This document shows, piece by piece, positions 41,618 through 51,936 of a stretch of DNA of 64,000 bases (positions within the stretch are counted from its first letter, which is position 1; every line of letters starts with the position of its first letter). The stretch is from Catellatospora methionotrophica. GTDB taxonomy: Bacteria > Actinomycetota > Actinomycetes > Mycobacteriales > Micromonosporaceae. The notes below the pieces were generated by a model, which saw only the letters and a list, made by a program, of their open reading frames with translations, made no database searches and was not told the DNA's origin. The stretch is taken from assembly GCF_011297335.1 (NCBI RefSeq), contig NZ_JAAOTJ010000021.1, positions 1 to 64,000 of the forward strand, read 5' to 3'. The translations under genes and the position numbers were made by a program.

Positions 41618-41635
41618 ATGGAGACGACGTCGTGA
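41618..41635 (+). CDS. Five-codon leader ORF (METTS) overlapping the site-2 protease start
   Basis: ATG GAG ACG ACG TCG TGA; the TGA overlaps the GTG start of the protease gene (GTGA). With the TAGCAT box seven bases upstream, the leaderless ribosome would start here, terminate and restart at the GTG. The alternative is that transcription starts elsewhere and this ORF is coincidental. Confidence 0.4.
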   Translation: METTS

Positions 41636-42792
41636 GCGATTCGAACGCCAAGTCCGCTTCGCGTGGCGAGCGGAGATCCGGCTTCCAGGTCGGGCGCATC
41701 CTCGGGTTTCCGCTGCGTCTGAGCGTCTCCTGGGTGTTCATGTCGCTGCTGATCACGGTCCTGTACGCCAACCGGCTCGGCGAGATCCTCCACCTCGACG
41801 GCGCGGCGCGCTACCTGGCCGGGCTCGGCTTCGTGGCGTGCCTGCTGCTGTCGGTGTTGTTACACGAACTCGGCCACGCGCTCACGGCCCGTCACTACGG
41901 CATCGGCGTCAAGGGCATCACCCTGGACCTGCTCGGCGGCTACACCGAGTTCGAGCACGACTCCCCGCGACCCGGCGTCGAACTGGCCACCGCGCTGGCC
42001 GGCCCGGCCGTGTCCGCGCTGCTCGGCATCGGCTCGGTGATCGCCACGGTGCTGCTGCCCAACGGCACCGTCGTCGACCAGCTCGCCTTCCAACTGGCCC
42101 TGTGCAACATCATCGTCGCGGTCTACAACGCGCTGCCGGGCTGGCCGCTGGACGGCGGCCGGGCGCTGCGCGCCGCGGTGTGGGGCATCAAGGGCGACCG
42201 GGACGCCGGGCTGCTGGTCGCGGGCTGGTCCGGCCGGATCGTCGCGGTGGCCACGGTGCTCGTCGCGGTGTGGCTCTACTTCGCCGGCTGGTACGACGTG
42301 ATCGGCGTCGTGTTCGGCCTGTTCGTGGCGTTCAGCATCTGGCAGGGCGCGGCCGGCGCGGTGATGACGGCGCGGGTGCGCTCGCGCTACCCGCTGATCG
42401 ACCCGGTGCGCCTGGCCCGGCCGCTGTTCACGGTGCCCGCCGGCACGTCGCTGGCCGAGGCGACCCGGCGCGCGGCCGAGGCCGGGCACACCGACTCGGT
42501 GCTGGGCGTGGCCGACCCTGACGGCAAGCTGATCGCCCTGGTCGTGCCCGAGGCCGCGGCGGCCGTGCCGGATCAGCGCCGACCCTGGATCACCGTGGAG
42601 ACGCTGGCCCGGGGCATCGACGCGGTGGCCACCATCCCGTCGTCGGCGCGCGGCGCGGACGTGGTCAAGCTCCTGCGGGGGGACCCGGCCACTCCTTACC
42701 TCGTGGTGGACGGGGAGAATGTCGTGGGCGTGCTCACCGTCATGGACGTGGTGCAGGTGCTCGACCCCGCGGCGCTCAAAGCCGCAAGCTGA
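41632..42792 (+). CDS. Site-2 protease (M50) with CBS domains, Rip3-like
   Basis: A 386-residue membrane metalloprotease. Zinc ligands: HELGHA near residue 80 and the third ligand in WPLDGGRALR near residue 175. About six transmembrane helices are followed by two CBS motifs (about residues 245-385, such as LFTVPAGTSLAEATRRAAEA). Such enzymes cleave membrane-embedded anti-sigma factors or other regulators, and the CBS part may sense adenine nucleotides. GTG is taken as the start. The tRNA methyltransferase gene follows after 23 bases and is probably cotranscribed. Confidence 0.9.
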   Translation: MSDSNAKSASRGERRSGFQVGRILGFPLRLSVSWVFMSLLITVLYANRLGEILHLDGAARYLAGLGFVACLLLSVLLHELGHALTARHYGIGVKGITLDLLGGYTEFEHDSPRPGVELATALAGPAVSALLGIGSVIATVLLPNGTVVDQLAFQLALCNIIVAVYNALPGWPLDGGRALRAAVWGIKGDRDAGLLVAGWSGRIVAVATVLVAVWLYFAGWYDVIGVVFGLFVAFSIWQGAAGAVMTARVRSRYPLIDPVRLARPLFTVPAGTSLAEATRRAAEAGHTDSVLGVADPDGKLIALVVPEAAAAVPDQRRPWITVETLARGIDAVATIPSSARGADVVKLLRGDPATPYLVVDGENVVGVLTVMDVVQVLDPAALKAAS

Positions 42793-42809
42793 CTGAGACA
42801 GGAACCTGA

Positions 42810-43775
<966 letters not shown>

Positions 43776-43786
43776 GAGACAAACCC

Positions 43787-44347
43787 GTGAACGTGCCCCC
43801 GGCCGTGTTCCCCGACTGGTCGCCGTACCCGGACCTGGACAGCGCGGCACGGGCCTACCTGCGTGATCCCGAGGTCGCGCTGGACGCCCTGGAGGGCGTC
43901 CTGCGCGGCACCCAGGTGCTCGGGTTCACGCTGGAGCGGTTCGTCAACGAGTTCAACGGCGTGTGGCAGGAGGTCGTCGTCTGCGACGGCTCCCGGCTGC
44001 TGCTCTGGCACGGCGAGGACACCGCCCCCGGCGACGGGCCCGCGGGCTCGATGATCTCGTCGCTGCGGGTGGTGCCGCTGTCGGTGATCACCGAGGTCGG
44101 CTGCCGGCGGCGGCTCAGCCGCACCGCGGCCAACCACCTGCGGGTCGACAGCGTCGACGTGTACCTGCTGCTCAGCTCGCTGGACGAGTCCAGCAACGGC
44201 CACCCGCTCGACGACCCGCAGCACGTCGTACGCCAGGACGCGCTGCGCTTCGGCAAAACCCTGGAGGACGGCGGCTCCGGCCAGATCGCCCGGCTGGAGG
44301 AGTTCGCCCAGCTCGTCGCGTCCCTGGCCGGGCGGCCGATGCTCTGA
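43787..44347 (+). CDS. Hypothetical protein of the trmI-mpa interval
   Basis: I do not recognise a named family. A 186-residue soluble protein: N-terminus FPDWSPYPDLDSAARAYL, centre LLLWHGEDTAPGDGPAGSMI with a beta-rich SSLRVVPLSVITEVGC, and C-terminus GQIARLEEFAQLVASLAGRP. The GTG start has AGGAG eight bases upstream and codon use is normal. Its position between trmI and mpa and in the same orientation suggests cotranscription with trmI. A role in proteasome function is not implied by sequence. Confidence 0.75.
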   Translation: MNVPPAVFPDWSPYPDLDSAARAYLRDPEVALDALEGVLRGTQVLGFTLERFVNEFNGVWQEVVVCDGSRLLLWHGEDTAPGDGPAGSMISSLRVVPLSVITEVGCRRRLSRTAANHLRVDSVDVYLLLSSLDESSNGHPLDDPQHVVRQDALRFGKTLEDGGSGQIARLEEFAQLVASLAGRPML

Positions 44348-44353
44348 CGCCGC

Positions 44354-44387
44354 GCTGGCGACTCAAGATCGCTGGCGACTCAAGATC
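44354..44387. repeat. 17-base tandem duplication beside family A copy 3
   Basis: GCTGGCGACTCAAGATC occurs twice without gap; the second copy runs into the palindrome's left arm. Confidence 0.95.
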
Positions 44388-44448
44388 GCTGTTTCGGGTC
44401 ACAAAGTAGGGTCAGACCTCACTTTGTGACCCGAAACGCCGATCATCG
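44382..44448. repeat. Long palindrome, family A copy 3
   Basis: Outer arms AAGATCGCTGTTTCGGGTCA like other copies, but the inner stem is CAAAGT(G/A) instead of GAAC(G/C)TG. The inner stem has changed on both sides together, so base pairing and not sequence is conserved. Between the convergent hypothetical and ferredoxin genes. Confidence 0.92.
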
Positions 44449-44503
44449 TCCCGGTGCCGGAGCGCGCGGGGTCGCGGCGTCCCGGATGGTGGGAACGGGA
44501 AGG

Positions 44504-44788
44504 TCAGCGGAGGGTGGCGCGTTCTTCCTCGGACAGGGGTTCCCCGTCGTGGGTGCGCTGGATGTGGATGCACTCGCCGGGGCACTCCTGGGCGGCATCG
44601 ATGACCTCCAGGCGCAGATGGGCCGGAATCTCGACGGTCGCACCCGCGGTGAGCAGCAGTTCCCCGTCGTCGCCCTTCACGTACGCGAGGCCGTCGACGT
44701 CGAACTCGAACACCTCGGGGGCGTACTGCACGCACAGGCCGTCGCCCGTGCAGAGGTCCTGATCCACTCGCACCCGTAGCTCACTCAC
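44504..44788 (-). CDS. Ferredoxin
   Basis: A 94-residue ferredoxin of the short actinobacterial type. Cluster ligands lie in DLCTGDGLC and AAQECPGECIHI, so four Cys are available (two at each end), fitting a 3Fe-4S or 4Fe-4S cluster. A hydrophilic C-terminal tail of 20 residues follows. Such ferredoxins feed electrons to cytochrome P450 or ferredoxin-dependent enzymes. The GTG start is leaderless (TAGGGT seven bases upstream). Convergent with the trmI unit and divergent from mpa. Confidence 0.9.
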   Translation of the reverse strand: MSELRVRVDQDLCTGDGLCVQYAPEVFEFDVDGLAYVKGDDGELLLTAGATVEIPAHLRLEVIDAAQECPGECIHIQRTHDGEPLSEEERATLR

Positions 44789-44795
44789 GCCTCCG

Positions 44796-44801
44796 ACCCT
44801 A
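44796..44801 (-). promoter_or_regulatory. -10 box TAGGGT of a leaderless promoter (ferredoxin)
   Basis: TAGGGT on the minus strand, seven bases before GTG. The remaining gap to mpa holds TAGTGT at 44910-44915, a possible mpa -10, and TTAGG/CCTAA inverted repeats. Confidence 0.5.
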
Positions 44802-44982
44802 GCGCCCCGCTCCGCGCGAGCCCGGGGGAGGTCGGCCGACGGGGCAGATTCTCGATCCAGTTCCGGGTACGGGGGTGTCGGGAGGGTTCAACTGAGGCGA
44901 TCAGCCGCTAGTGTTAGGAGCACCCTAAACGTCGGCCTAACGTGGTAGGACCGGCGGGAGGACACCCCCGGGGAGGTGGGAC

Positions 44983-46749
44983 GTGGCAAAGAGCGACGAC
45001 GCGGATGCGCGCGCCGCGCGGTGGGAGAAGGAAGCCAACGATCTCTCCACTCAGGTCGCGTTCCTGCAAGAGGAGCTCGCCCTGTTGCGGCGCAAGTTGA
45101 GTGAGAGCCCGCGGCACGTACGGCAGCTGGAGGAGCGGTTAGCCGCGACTCAGGCTCAGCTGTCGCGGCTCACGGAGAACAACGAGCGGTTGGTGGCCAC
45201 CCTCAAGGAGGCGCGTGCCCAGATCGTGACGCTGAAGGAGGAGATCGACCGGCTGGCGCAACCGCCCAGCGGATACGGCGTCTTCCTCAGCAAGCACGAG
45301 GACGGCACGGTGGACGTCTTCACGGGCGGTCGCAAGCTGAGAGTGGCAGTGTCGCCGTCGCTTGACGTCGACGCGCTGCAGCGGGGGCAAGAAGTCCTGC
45401 TCAACGACGCCCTGAACATCGTCGACGCGCTCGGGTTCGAGCGGGCCGGCGAGGTGGTGACGTTGAAGGAGATCCTCGACGGGGGCGACCGTGCGCTGGT
45501 CGTCTCGCACGCCGACGAGGAGCGGATCGTCTTCCTGGCGGAGGGCCTGATCGGCGGGGCGCTGAAGTCCGGCGACTCCCTCATGATCGAGCCCCGGTCG
45601 GCGTACGCCTACGAGCGCATCCCCAAGAGCGAGGTCGAGGACCTGGTTCTGGAGGAGGTGCCCGACGTCGACTACCACGACATCGGTGGCCTGGTGTCCC
45701 AGATCGAGCAGATCCGCGACGCCGTGGAGCTGCCCTTCCTGCACGCGGACCTGTTCCGCGAGCACCAGCTGCGCCCGCCGAAGGGCGTGCTGCTCTACGG
45801 TCCTCCCGGCTGCGGTAAGACGCTGATCGCCAAGGCGGTCGCGAACTCCCTTGCCAAGAAGATCGCCGAGCGGCGCGGCGAGGAGAAGAAGACCAGCTAC
45901 TTCCTCAACATCAAGGGTCCGGAGCTGCTCAACAAGTACGTCGGCGAGACCGAGCGGCACATCCGGCTGATCTTCCAGCGGGCCCGTGAGAAGGCCTCGG
46001 AAGGCACGCCGGTGATCGTGTTCTTCGACGAGATGGACTCGATCTTCCGTACCCGCGGCTCCGGTGTGTCCTCCGACGTGGAGAACACCATCGTTCCCCA
46101 GCTGCTCAGCGAGATCGACGGTGTCGAGGGCCTGGAGAACGTCATCATCATCGGCGCCTCGAACCGCGAGGACATGATCGACCCGGCGATCCTGCGGCCG
46201 GGCCGGCTCGACGTCAAGATCAAGATCGAGCGTCCGGACGCCGAAGCGGCCAAGGACATCTTCAGCAAGTACATCCTGACCGGCCTGCCGTTGTCCCCGG
46301 ACGACCTGGCCGAGCACGGTGGCTCCGCCGAGGCGTGCGTGCACGCGATGATCAATTCGGTGGTGCTCCGGATGTACTCGGAGACCGAGGAGAACCGCTT
46401 CCTGGAGGTCACCTACGCCAACGGTGACAAGGAGGTCCTGTACTTCAAGGACTTCAACTCCGGCGCCATGATCCAGAACATCGTGGACCGCGGCAAGAAG
46501 ATGGCGATCAAGGAGTTCCTGTCCTCCGGCAAGAAGGGCCTGCGCCTTCAGCACCTGCTGGACGCCTGCCTGGACGAGTTCCGCGAGAACGAGGACCTGC
46601 CGAACACCACCAACCCCGACGACTGGGCCCGCATCTCCGGCAAGAAGGGCGAGCGGATCGTGTACATCCGCACGCTGGTCTCCGGCGGCAAGGGCACCGA
46701 GTCGGGCCGGTCCATCGAGACCGCCAGCAACACCGGTCAGTACCTCTGA
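44983..46749 (+). CDS. mpa: Proteasomal ATPase Mpa/ARC
   Basis: A 588-residue AAA ATPase that recognises pupylated proteins, unfolds them and feeds them to the 20S proteasome. N-terminal coiled coil (about residues 10-95, heptads such as [20 protein letters not shown]), OB domains (about 100-235), AAA domain with Walker A GPPGCGKT and Walker [33 protein letters not shown], and the C-terminal QYL that docks into and opens the proteasome. GTG start with GGGGAGGT upstream. It is divergent from ferredoxin, followed by a hairpin terminator. Confidence 0.97.
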   Translation: MAKSDDADARAARWEKEANDLSTQVAFLQEELALLRRKLSESPRHVRQLEERLAATQAQLSRLTENNERLVATLKEARAQIVTLKEEIDRLAQPPSGYGVFLSKHEDGTVDVFTGGRKLRVAVSPSLDVDALQRGQEVLLNDALNIVDALGFERAGEVVTLKEILDGGDRALVVSHADEERIVFLAEGLIGGALKSGDSLMIEPRSAYAYERIPKSEVEDLVLEEVPDVDYHDIGGLVSQIEQIRDAVELPFLHADLFREHQLRPPKGVLLYGPPGCGKTLIAKAVANSLAKKIAERRGEEKKTSYFLNIKGPELLNKYVGETERHIRLIFQRAREKASEGTPVIVFFDEMDSIFRTRGSGVSSDVENTIVPQLLSEIDGVEGLENVIIIGASNREDMIDPAILRPGRLDVKIKIERPDAEAAKDIFSKYILTGLPLSPDDLAEHGGSAEACVHAMINSVVLRMYSETEENRFLEVTYANGDKEVLYFKDFNSGAMIQNIVDRGKKMAIKEFLSSGKKGLRLQHLLDACLDEFRENEDLPNTTNPDDWARISGKKGERIVYIRTLVSGGKGTESGRSIETASNTGQYL

Positions 46750-46762
46750 CCACCGGCACCCA

Positions 46763-46794
46763 GATGGCGCCCGCCCGCGAGGGTGGGCGCCATC
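46763..46794. terminator. Bidirectional hairpin terminator
   Basis: GATGGCGCCCGCC pairs with GGTGGGCGCCATC (13 pairs, one G-T) with a five- to six-base loop, between the convergent mpa and glycosyltransferase genes. Confidence 0.8.
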
Positions 46795-46800
46795 GCCGTG

Positions 46801-47757
46801 TCAGCGGGCCTGGGCCAGCTCCGCGGCCTCAGCCGAGTCATACCCGACGATGTACGTCGGGCGGCCCTTGACCTCGGCGTACAACCGGCCCATGTACTCG
46901 CCCAGCAGGCCCAGGCACAGCAGCTGCACCCCGCCCAGGAACAGGACCACCGTGAACAGCGACGTCCAGCCGCTGACCGTCTCGTGCATCACGAACCGCA
47001 CCACGCTGTAGCAGCCGAGCACGAAGCACACGAAGAAGCTCACCAGCCCCGACCACGTCGCCAGGCGCAGCGGCGCGGCCGAGAAGTTCGTGACACTGTC
47101 GAAGGCCAGCGCGACCATCCTGCTCAGCGGATACTTCGTGCTGCCCGCCGCGCGCACGTCCCGGCGGTAGGCCACCTCCCCGCTCGGGAAGCCCAGCCAC
47201 GGCACCAGCAGCCGGTACACCGGCTGGCGCTCCGGCATCGCGCGCAGCGCCTCCACCGCGGCCCGGCTCAGCAGCCGGAAGTCGCCCGCGTTGTGCGGCA
47301 CCTTCTTGCCGACCAGCCGCCGCATCACCCGGTAGTAGGCCTGCGCGGTCTGCCGCTTGAAGAACGTGTCCGTGGTCCGGTCGTCGCGCACCCCGTACAC
47401 GATGTCCAGCGACTCGGCCCGTGCCAGCGCCAGCATCTCCAGGATCTTCTCCGGCGGATCCTGCAGGTCCGCGTCGATGCTCGCCACATACTCGCCCCGG
47501 GCCCGGTGCAGTCCGGCCGTCAGCGCCGCCTGGTGGCCGCTGTTGCGCCGCAGCCGCACCACCCGCAGCCGCGGCCACTCCCGGCAGGCCAGCAGCAGCA
47601 TCGGCGCGGTGGCGTCGGAGCTGCCGTCATCGACGGCGACCACCTCGTAGTCCAGCCCGGCCCCGTCCAGCAGCGGGCGCAGCCGGGCGATGAGCAGCGG
47701 CAGCACCTCCTGCTCGTTGTACATGGGGATCACGACAGACAGCGCCGCAGTGGTCAT
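46801..47757 (-). CDS. Family 2 glycosyltransferase, membrane-anchored (ArnC/GtrB-like)
   Basis: A 318-residue enzyme: GT2 domain with [27 protein letters not shown] and the DXD-type [12 protein letters not shown], then two transmembrane helices near residues 235-290 ([17 protein letters not shown] and [20 protein letters not shown]). This is the architecture of polyprenyl-phosphate sugar transferases such as GtrB/ArnC. It lies between mpa and dop on the opposite strand, so it is unlikely to be part of the proteasome function. Start ATG with AAGGA upstream; ATG at 47772 is an alternative. Confidence 0.9.
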   Translation of the reverse strand: MTTAALSVVIPMYNEQEVLPLLIARLRPLLDGAGLDYEVVAVDDGSSDATAPMLLLACREWPRLRVVRLRRNSGHQAALTAGLHRARGEYVASIDADLQDPPEKILEMLALARAESLDIVYGVRDDRTTDTFFKRQTAQAYYRVMRRLVGKKVPHNAGDFRLLSRAAVEALRAMPERQPVYRLLVPWLGFPSGEVAYRRDVRAAGSTKYPLSRMVALAFDSVTNFSAAPLRLATWSGLVSFFVCFVLGCYSVVRFVMHETVSGWTSLFTVVLFLGGVQLLCLGLLGEYMGRLYAEVKGRPTYIVGYDSAEAAELAQAR

Positions 47758-47941
47758 CGCACGGTCCTTCATCGCAGTGCCTGGTCCAGAACGGGGATGC
47801 TATCCCGGTCACCGCCGCGTGGGGGAGAGCCGCGAGCGCAGGTCGGCATGCGGGTGTACGAAAGGCGCTGAACCTCCCAGGCTGGCCCGAACACGGATGC
47901 TCTCCTCGTCTCACCGCGCACGGTGTGAGAGGCTTCATTGC

Positions 47942-49459
47942 ATGAGCGTGCGGCGGATCATGGGTACCGAGGTCGAGTACGGGATCTCCGTGCCGGGACA
48001 GCCCGGGGCCAACCCGATGGTGACCTCGTCCCAGGTCGTGAACGCGTACGGGGCCCGGCCCGAGCTGGCCCGCGGCGGACGGGCCCGCTGGGACTACGAG
48101 GAGGAGTCACCGCTGCGCGACGCGCGGGGCTTCAGCTACACCGGCGCGGCGTACGACTCGGCGGAAGCGCTCGCCGACGAGGACCTGGGCCTGGCCAACG
48201 TCATCCTGACCAACGGCGCCCGGCTCTACGTCGACCACGCCCACCCCGAGTACTCCACCCCCGAGGTGACCAACCCGCTCGACGTGGTCCGCTGGGACAA
48301 GGCCGGCGAGCAGGTGATGGCCGAGGGCGCGCGCCGCGCCGCGACCATCCCGGGCAGCCACCAGATCCACCTCTACAAGAACAACACCGACAACAAGGGC
48401 GCGTCGTACGGCGCGCACGAGAACTACCTGATGCGCCGGCAGACCCCGTTCGCCGACATCGTGACCTACCTGACCCCGTTCTTCGTGACGCGGCAGATCT
48501 TCTGCGGCGCCGGACGGGTCGGCATCGGCCAGGACGGCAGCCAGGCCGGGTTCCAGATCACCCAGCGCGCCGACTTCTTCGAGGTCGAGGTCGGCCTGGA
48601 GACCACGCTCAAGCGGCCCATCATCAACACCCGCGACGAACCGCACGCCGACGCGGACAAGTACCGCCGCCTGCACGTGATCATCGGCGACGCGAACCTG
48701 TCCGAGATCTCGACCTATCTCAAGGTCGGCACGTCGGCCCTGATCCTCACCATGATCGAGGAGAAGGCGCTCACCGCCGACCTCGGCATCGCCGACCCCG
48801 TCGCCGAGCTGCGCGCGGTCAGCCACGACCCGAGCCTCAAGCACACCATGCGCCTGCGCGACGGCCGCCGCCTCACCGCCCTCGACCTGCAGTGGGCCTT
48901 CTACGAGCGGGCGCACGCCTTCGTCGAGTCGCGCACCGGGTCCGACACCGACGCCCAGACCCGCGACGTGCTCGACCGCTGGGAGAGCGTGCTGACCCGG
49001 CTCGGCGACGACCCGATGAAGCTCGCCGACGAGCTGGACTGGGTAGCCAAGCTGCGCCTGCTGGAGGGCTACCGCGAGCGGGAGAACCTCGGCTGGGCGT
49101 CGTCCAAGCTCCAGCTCGTCGACCTGCAGTACAGCGACGTACGCCCGGAGAAGGGCCTGTACCACCGCCTGGTCGCCCGTGGCGCGATGAAGACGCTGCT
49201 GGACCCCGAGGTGACCCGTGCCGCGATGACCGAGCCGCCGGACGACACGCGGGCGTACTTCCGCGGCCGGTGCCTGGGCAAGTACGCGTCCGAAGTGGTC
49301 GCCGCGAGCTGGGACTCGGTCATCTTCGACGTCGGCCGCGAGGCCCTGGTCAGGGTGCCCATGATGGAGCCGGAGCGCGGCACGAAGAAACACGTCGGCG
49401 CGCTTTTCGACCGTTGCCCCAGCGCGAAGGACCTCCTGGAAGTGATCACCGCCGGGTGA
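47942..49459 (+). CDS. dop: Depupylase/Pup deamidase Dop
   Basis: A 505-residue carboxylate-amine ligase-fold enzyme that deamidates the C-terminal Gln of Pup and removes Pup from substrates. N-terminal [20 protein letters not shown] contains the ATP-Mg glutamate; an insertion of about 40 residues after it (to GFSYTG) is the Dop loop that separates Dop from PafA. Further landmarks: [24 protein letters not shown] and [18 protein letters not shown], the last shared with PafA. ATG start follows GAGGCT at leaderless spacing. Normal family length. Confidence 0.96.
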   Translation: MSVRRIMGTEVEYGISVPGQPGANPMVTSSQVVNAYGARPELARGGRARWDYEEESPLRDARGFSYTGAAYDSAEALADEDLGLANVILTNGARLYVDHAHPEYSTPEVTNPLDVVRWDKAGEQVMAEGARRAATIPGSHQIHLYKNNTDNKGASYGAHENYLMRRQTPFADIVTYLTPFFVTRQIFCGAGRVGIGQDGSQAGFQITQRADFFEVEVGLETTLKRPIINTRDEPHADADKYRRLHVIIGDANLSEISTYLKVGTSALILTMIEEKALTADLGIADPVAELRAVSHDPSLKHTMRLRDGRRLTALDLQWAFYERAHAFVESRTGSDTDAQTRDVLDRWESVLTRLGDDPMKLADELDWVAKLRLLEGYRERENLGWASSKLQLVDLQYSDVRPEKGLYHRLVARGAMKTLLDPEVTRAAMTEPPDDTRAYFRGRCLGKYASEVVAASWDSVIFDVGREALVRVPMMEPERGTKKHVGALFDRCPSAKDLLEVITAG

Positions 49460-49520
49460 TCGCTTTAGTCGGTCCCGCGCGCTACGTTTAAGGCCCACAG
49501 GCGACGTCAGGGAGGCGCAG

Positions 49521-49733
49521 ATGGCCACGCAGGACGGTGGACAGTCACAGTCGGGCCGCTCTCGGAACGAGCAGGAAGCCGAGTCGGTCGCGCCCGAGGT
49601 GAACCCCGAGGTTGCCGAGCGCGTCGAGCAGATCGGCGAGGACGTCGACGACATCCTCGACGAGATCGACGCCGTCCTCGAGGAGAACGCCGAGGAATTC
49701 ATTAGGGGGTACGTCCAGAAAGGCGGCCAATGA
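49521..49733 (+). CDS. pup: Prokaryotic ubiquitin-like protein Pup
   Basis: A 70-residue, largely disordered protein modifier. It ends VQKGGQ, the Gln form that must be deamidated by Dop to Glu before ligation by PafA. The central helix-forming part (EVAERVEQIGEDVDDILDEI) binds the Mpa coiled coils. Start ATG has GGAGG eight bases upstream, and TACGTT at 49483-49488 may be a promoter -10. The gene follows dop by 61 bases. Confidence 0.97.
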   Translation: MATQDGGQSQSGRSRNEQEAESVAPEVNPEVAERVEQIGEDVDDILDEIDAVLEENAEEFIRGYVQKGGQ

Positions 49734-49818
49734 TCCCTGTTTGTCCGTTTTTGGGCGACAGAGGGATCGGGCGCGGCCGACGATTGCTCCGCGACGGAGC
49801 AGCGGCCTGGTAGGACGA

Positions 49819-50151
49819 GTGAACGGGCGGCCTCCGGGCCGCTCGGACGTTCCGGGGGCCGGCCGCTCGCCGCCACGGAACGACCGGCGACAGGCGCCGC
49901 ACGCCAGGTGTGCCGATCGCGGCGCACCGGACCCCGAGCACGTTGACCATGACCATGAATTCGGTAACGTACGTGGCATCCTGTGTTTCAACTGCAACGG
50001 CGGTCTTGGACAGTTCAAAGACAACGAGCAGTCCCTTGCCAGGGCGATCGAGTATCTGAAGGAGACAGCGTGTCAGCGGGTCTTGGTTCACCCGGGCGTC
50101 TACCAGCTAGTTTCACCACGCCGGGAACGTCGTCTTTCACCGACTTCCTGA
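49819..50151 (+). CDS. Endonuclease VII-like ORF overlapping prcB
   Basis: A frame of about 110 residues with the recombination endonuclease VII core [20 protein letters not shown], followed by GGLGQFKDN and a helix [10 protein letters not shown]. Active-site His/Asp and the final CxxC are present, but the first zinc pair reads CADR, the second Cys codon being CGC (49918-49920) where TGC would restore CxxC. The first 35 residues are Arg/Pro-rich without recognised fold, and the start GTG is uncertain. Its last 82 bases overlap prcB in another frame. Endonuclease VII ORFs at this position are known in related loci. Function: possibly decayed. Confidence 0.6.
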   Translation: MNGRPPGRSDVPGAGRSPPRNDRRQAPHARCADRGAPDPEHVDHDHEFGNVRGILCFNCNGGLGQFKDNEQSLARAIEYLKETACQRVLVHPGVYQLVSPRRERRLSPTS

Positions 50152-50912
50152 CGCAGGTCGCGCCGGAGCTGCTGCCCGGCCGCCGGACACTGCCCGCGGG
50201 CATGAACGCCGACCTGGCCCCGCACGCCACCACGATCGTCGCGATCAGCACGGACGAGGGCGTGGTGATGGCCGGTGACCGGCGCGCCACCATGGGCAAT
50301 CTCATCGCGAGCCGCGACATCGAGAAGGTGCACCCCGCCGACCCGTACTCGCTGATCGGCATCGCGGGCACGGCCGGTGTCGGCATCGAGCTGATGCGAC
50401 TGTTCCAGGTGGAACTGCAGCACTACGAGAAGATCGAGGGCGCGATGCTCTCGCTCGACGGCAAGGCCAACCGGCTGGCCACGATGATCCGGCAGAACCT
50501 CGGCGCGGCCATGCAGGGGCTGGCCGTGATCCCGCTGTTCGCCGGGTTCGACCTCGACGCCAAGACGCCCGGCAAGGTGGGGCGCATCTTCAGCTTCGAC
50601 ATCGCCGGCGGCCTGTACGAGGAGCACGGCGGCTACGACGCGATCGGCTCGGGTTCGCTGTTCGCGAAGTCGTCGCTGAAGAAGCGCTACAAGCGCGGAC
50701 TGGGCATCACCGAGGCGGCGCAGCTCGCGGTCGAGGCGCTGTTCGACGCGGCCGACGACGACACCGCCACCGGCGGGCCCGACGTCATCCGCAAGATCTT
50801 CCCCGTGGTGATGACCGCGACGGCCGAGGGCACGCAGCGCCTGACCGACGAGGAGACGGCGGCCATGGCCGAGAACGTCATCGCGGCGCGGGCCCTGCAG
50901 CCGGGCGCCTGA
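50070..50912 (+). CDS. prcB: Proteasome beta subunit
   Basis: A 280-residue precursor of the catalytic 20S beta subunit. The 53-residue propeptide ends DLAPHA and the mature enzyme begins TTIVAI, with Thr-54 as nucleophile. Asp and Lys of the active site are in [11 protein letters not shown] and its downstream strands ([18 protein letters not shown]). Start GTG has AGGAG just upstream and lies within the preceding ORF. The alpha-subunit gene follows after 42 bases. With PrcA it builds the proteasome barrel that degrades pupylated proteins. Confidence 0.97.
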   Translation: MSAGLGSPGRLPASFTTPGTSSFTDFLTQVAPELLPGRRTLPAGMNADLAPHATTIVAISTDEGVVMAGDRRATMGNLIASRDIEKVHPADPYSLIGIAGTAGVGIELMRLFQVELQHYEKIEGAMLSLDGKANRLATMIRQNLGAAMQGLAVIPLFAGFDLDAKTPGKVGRIFSFDIAGGLYEEHGGYDAIGSGSLFAKSSLKKRYKRGLGITEAAQLAVEALFDAADDDTATGGPDVIRKIFPVVMTATAEGTQRLTDEETAAMAENVIAARALQPGA

Positions 50913-50954
50913 TCCCATCCGCTCTCCCGTTACGCCATAAGGAGAAGACACGCC

Positions 50955-51773
50955 GTGGCCATGCAGTTCTACGCCTCGCCTGAGCAGATCATGCGGGACC
51001 GCTCGGAGTACGCCCGCAAGGGCATCGCGCGCGGTCGCAGCGTGGTCGTGCTGACGTACGCCGGTGGTGTGCTGTTCGTGGCGGAGAACCTCTCCACCAC
51101 ACTGCACAAGGTGAGCGAGATCTACGACAAGATCGGGTTCGCGGCAGTGGGCCGCTACAACGAGTTCGAGAACCTCCGCAACGCCGGCGTGCGCATGGCC
51201 GACCTGCGGGGCTACTCCTACGACCGCCGGGACGTCACCGGGCGGGCGCTGGCCAGCGCGTACGCGCAGACCCTGGGTTCGATCTTCAGCGAGCAGGGCA
51301 AGCCGTACGAGGTGGAGATCTGCGTCGCCGAGGTGGGGTCCGCGCCGGAGCACGACGAGCTGTACCGGCTGACCTATGACGGCTCGGTGCAGGACGAGCC
51401 GGGCTTCATGGCGATGGGCGGGCAGGCCGAGGCGATCGGCAACATCCTGCGCGCCGAGCACAGCGTGTCGCACACCCTGGGTGAGGCGCTGAAGCTGGCG
51501 GTCAAGGCGCTGAGCAGCGTCGGCGGCGAGGGTGGCGCGGCGCGTACGCTCGCTCCCGAGCAGCTTGAGGTCGCGGTTCTGGAGCGGGCCCGGCCGGGCC
51601 GCAAGTTCCGGCGCGTGATCGGGGCGGCGCTGACCGCGCTGGTGGCCCCGGCGAAGGCCGACCCGCCGAAGGCGGAGGAACCCCAGGCGGAGCCTGCCAA
51701 GCCCGGTGTCTCCAAGCCTGCCGCCACGACCAAGCCTGACGTGCCCAAGCCGGAGACGCCTTCTGCGCAGTAG
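50955..51773 (+). CDS. prcA: Proteasome alpha subunit
   Basis: A 272-residue alpha subunit that forms the gated outer rings of the 20S proteasome. N-terminal [20 protein letters not shown] forms the gate; the core reads [20 protein letters not shown] and [20 protein letters not shown]. The C-terminal 50 residues are Pro/Lys/Ala-rich and probably disordered, longer than in M. tuberculosis. GTG start with AAGGAG nine bases upstream. Cotranscribed with prcB. Confidence 0.96.
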   Translation: MAMQFYASPEQIMRDRSEYARKGIARGRSVVVLTYAGGVLFVAENLSTTLHKVSEIYDKIGFAAVGRYNEFENLRNAGVRMADLRGYSYDRRDVTGRALASAYAQTLGSIFSEQGKPYEVEICVAEVGSAPEHDELYRLTYDGSVQDEPGFMAMGGQAEAIGNILRAEHSVSHTLGEALKLAVKALSSVGGEGGAARTLAPEQLEVAVLERARPGRKFRRVIGAALTALVAPAKADPPKAEEPQAEPAKPGVSKPAATTKPDVPKPETPSAQ

Positions 51774-51794
51774 CGGCGCACTGCCGGAGTCTCC

Positions 51795-51871
51795 ACGCGT
51801 CAAGATCGCTGCTTCGGGTCGTGATCTGCGGTTCGACCGCAGAATCTGACCCGAGGCAGCGATCTTCGCGT
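51795..51871. repeat. Long palindrome, family A copy 4
   Basis: ACGCGTCAAGATCGCTGCTT and inner CTGCGGT, complement with several differences (CGGGTC core kept, inner part diverged). Located between the convergent prcA and rmlB genes, where it would serve both as terminator. Confidence 0.85.
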
Positions 51872-51936
51872 TCAGGCGTTGGTCGTGGGGTCGCAGCGCG
51901 GCGGGTGTCGGGTGGCCCTGCGGGCGCCGGGGCGGG

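Noticed and set aside
49730-49815. 27-codon ORF overlapping the pup stop (ATGA)
   Set aside because: Arg-rich chance frame; although it overlaps the pup stop, its product shows no similarity to endonuclease VII N-termini.
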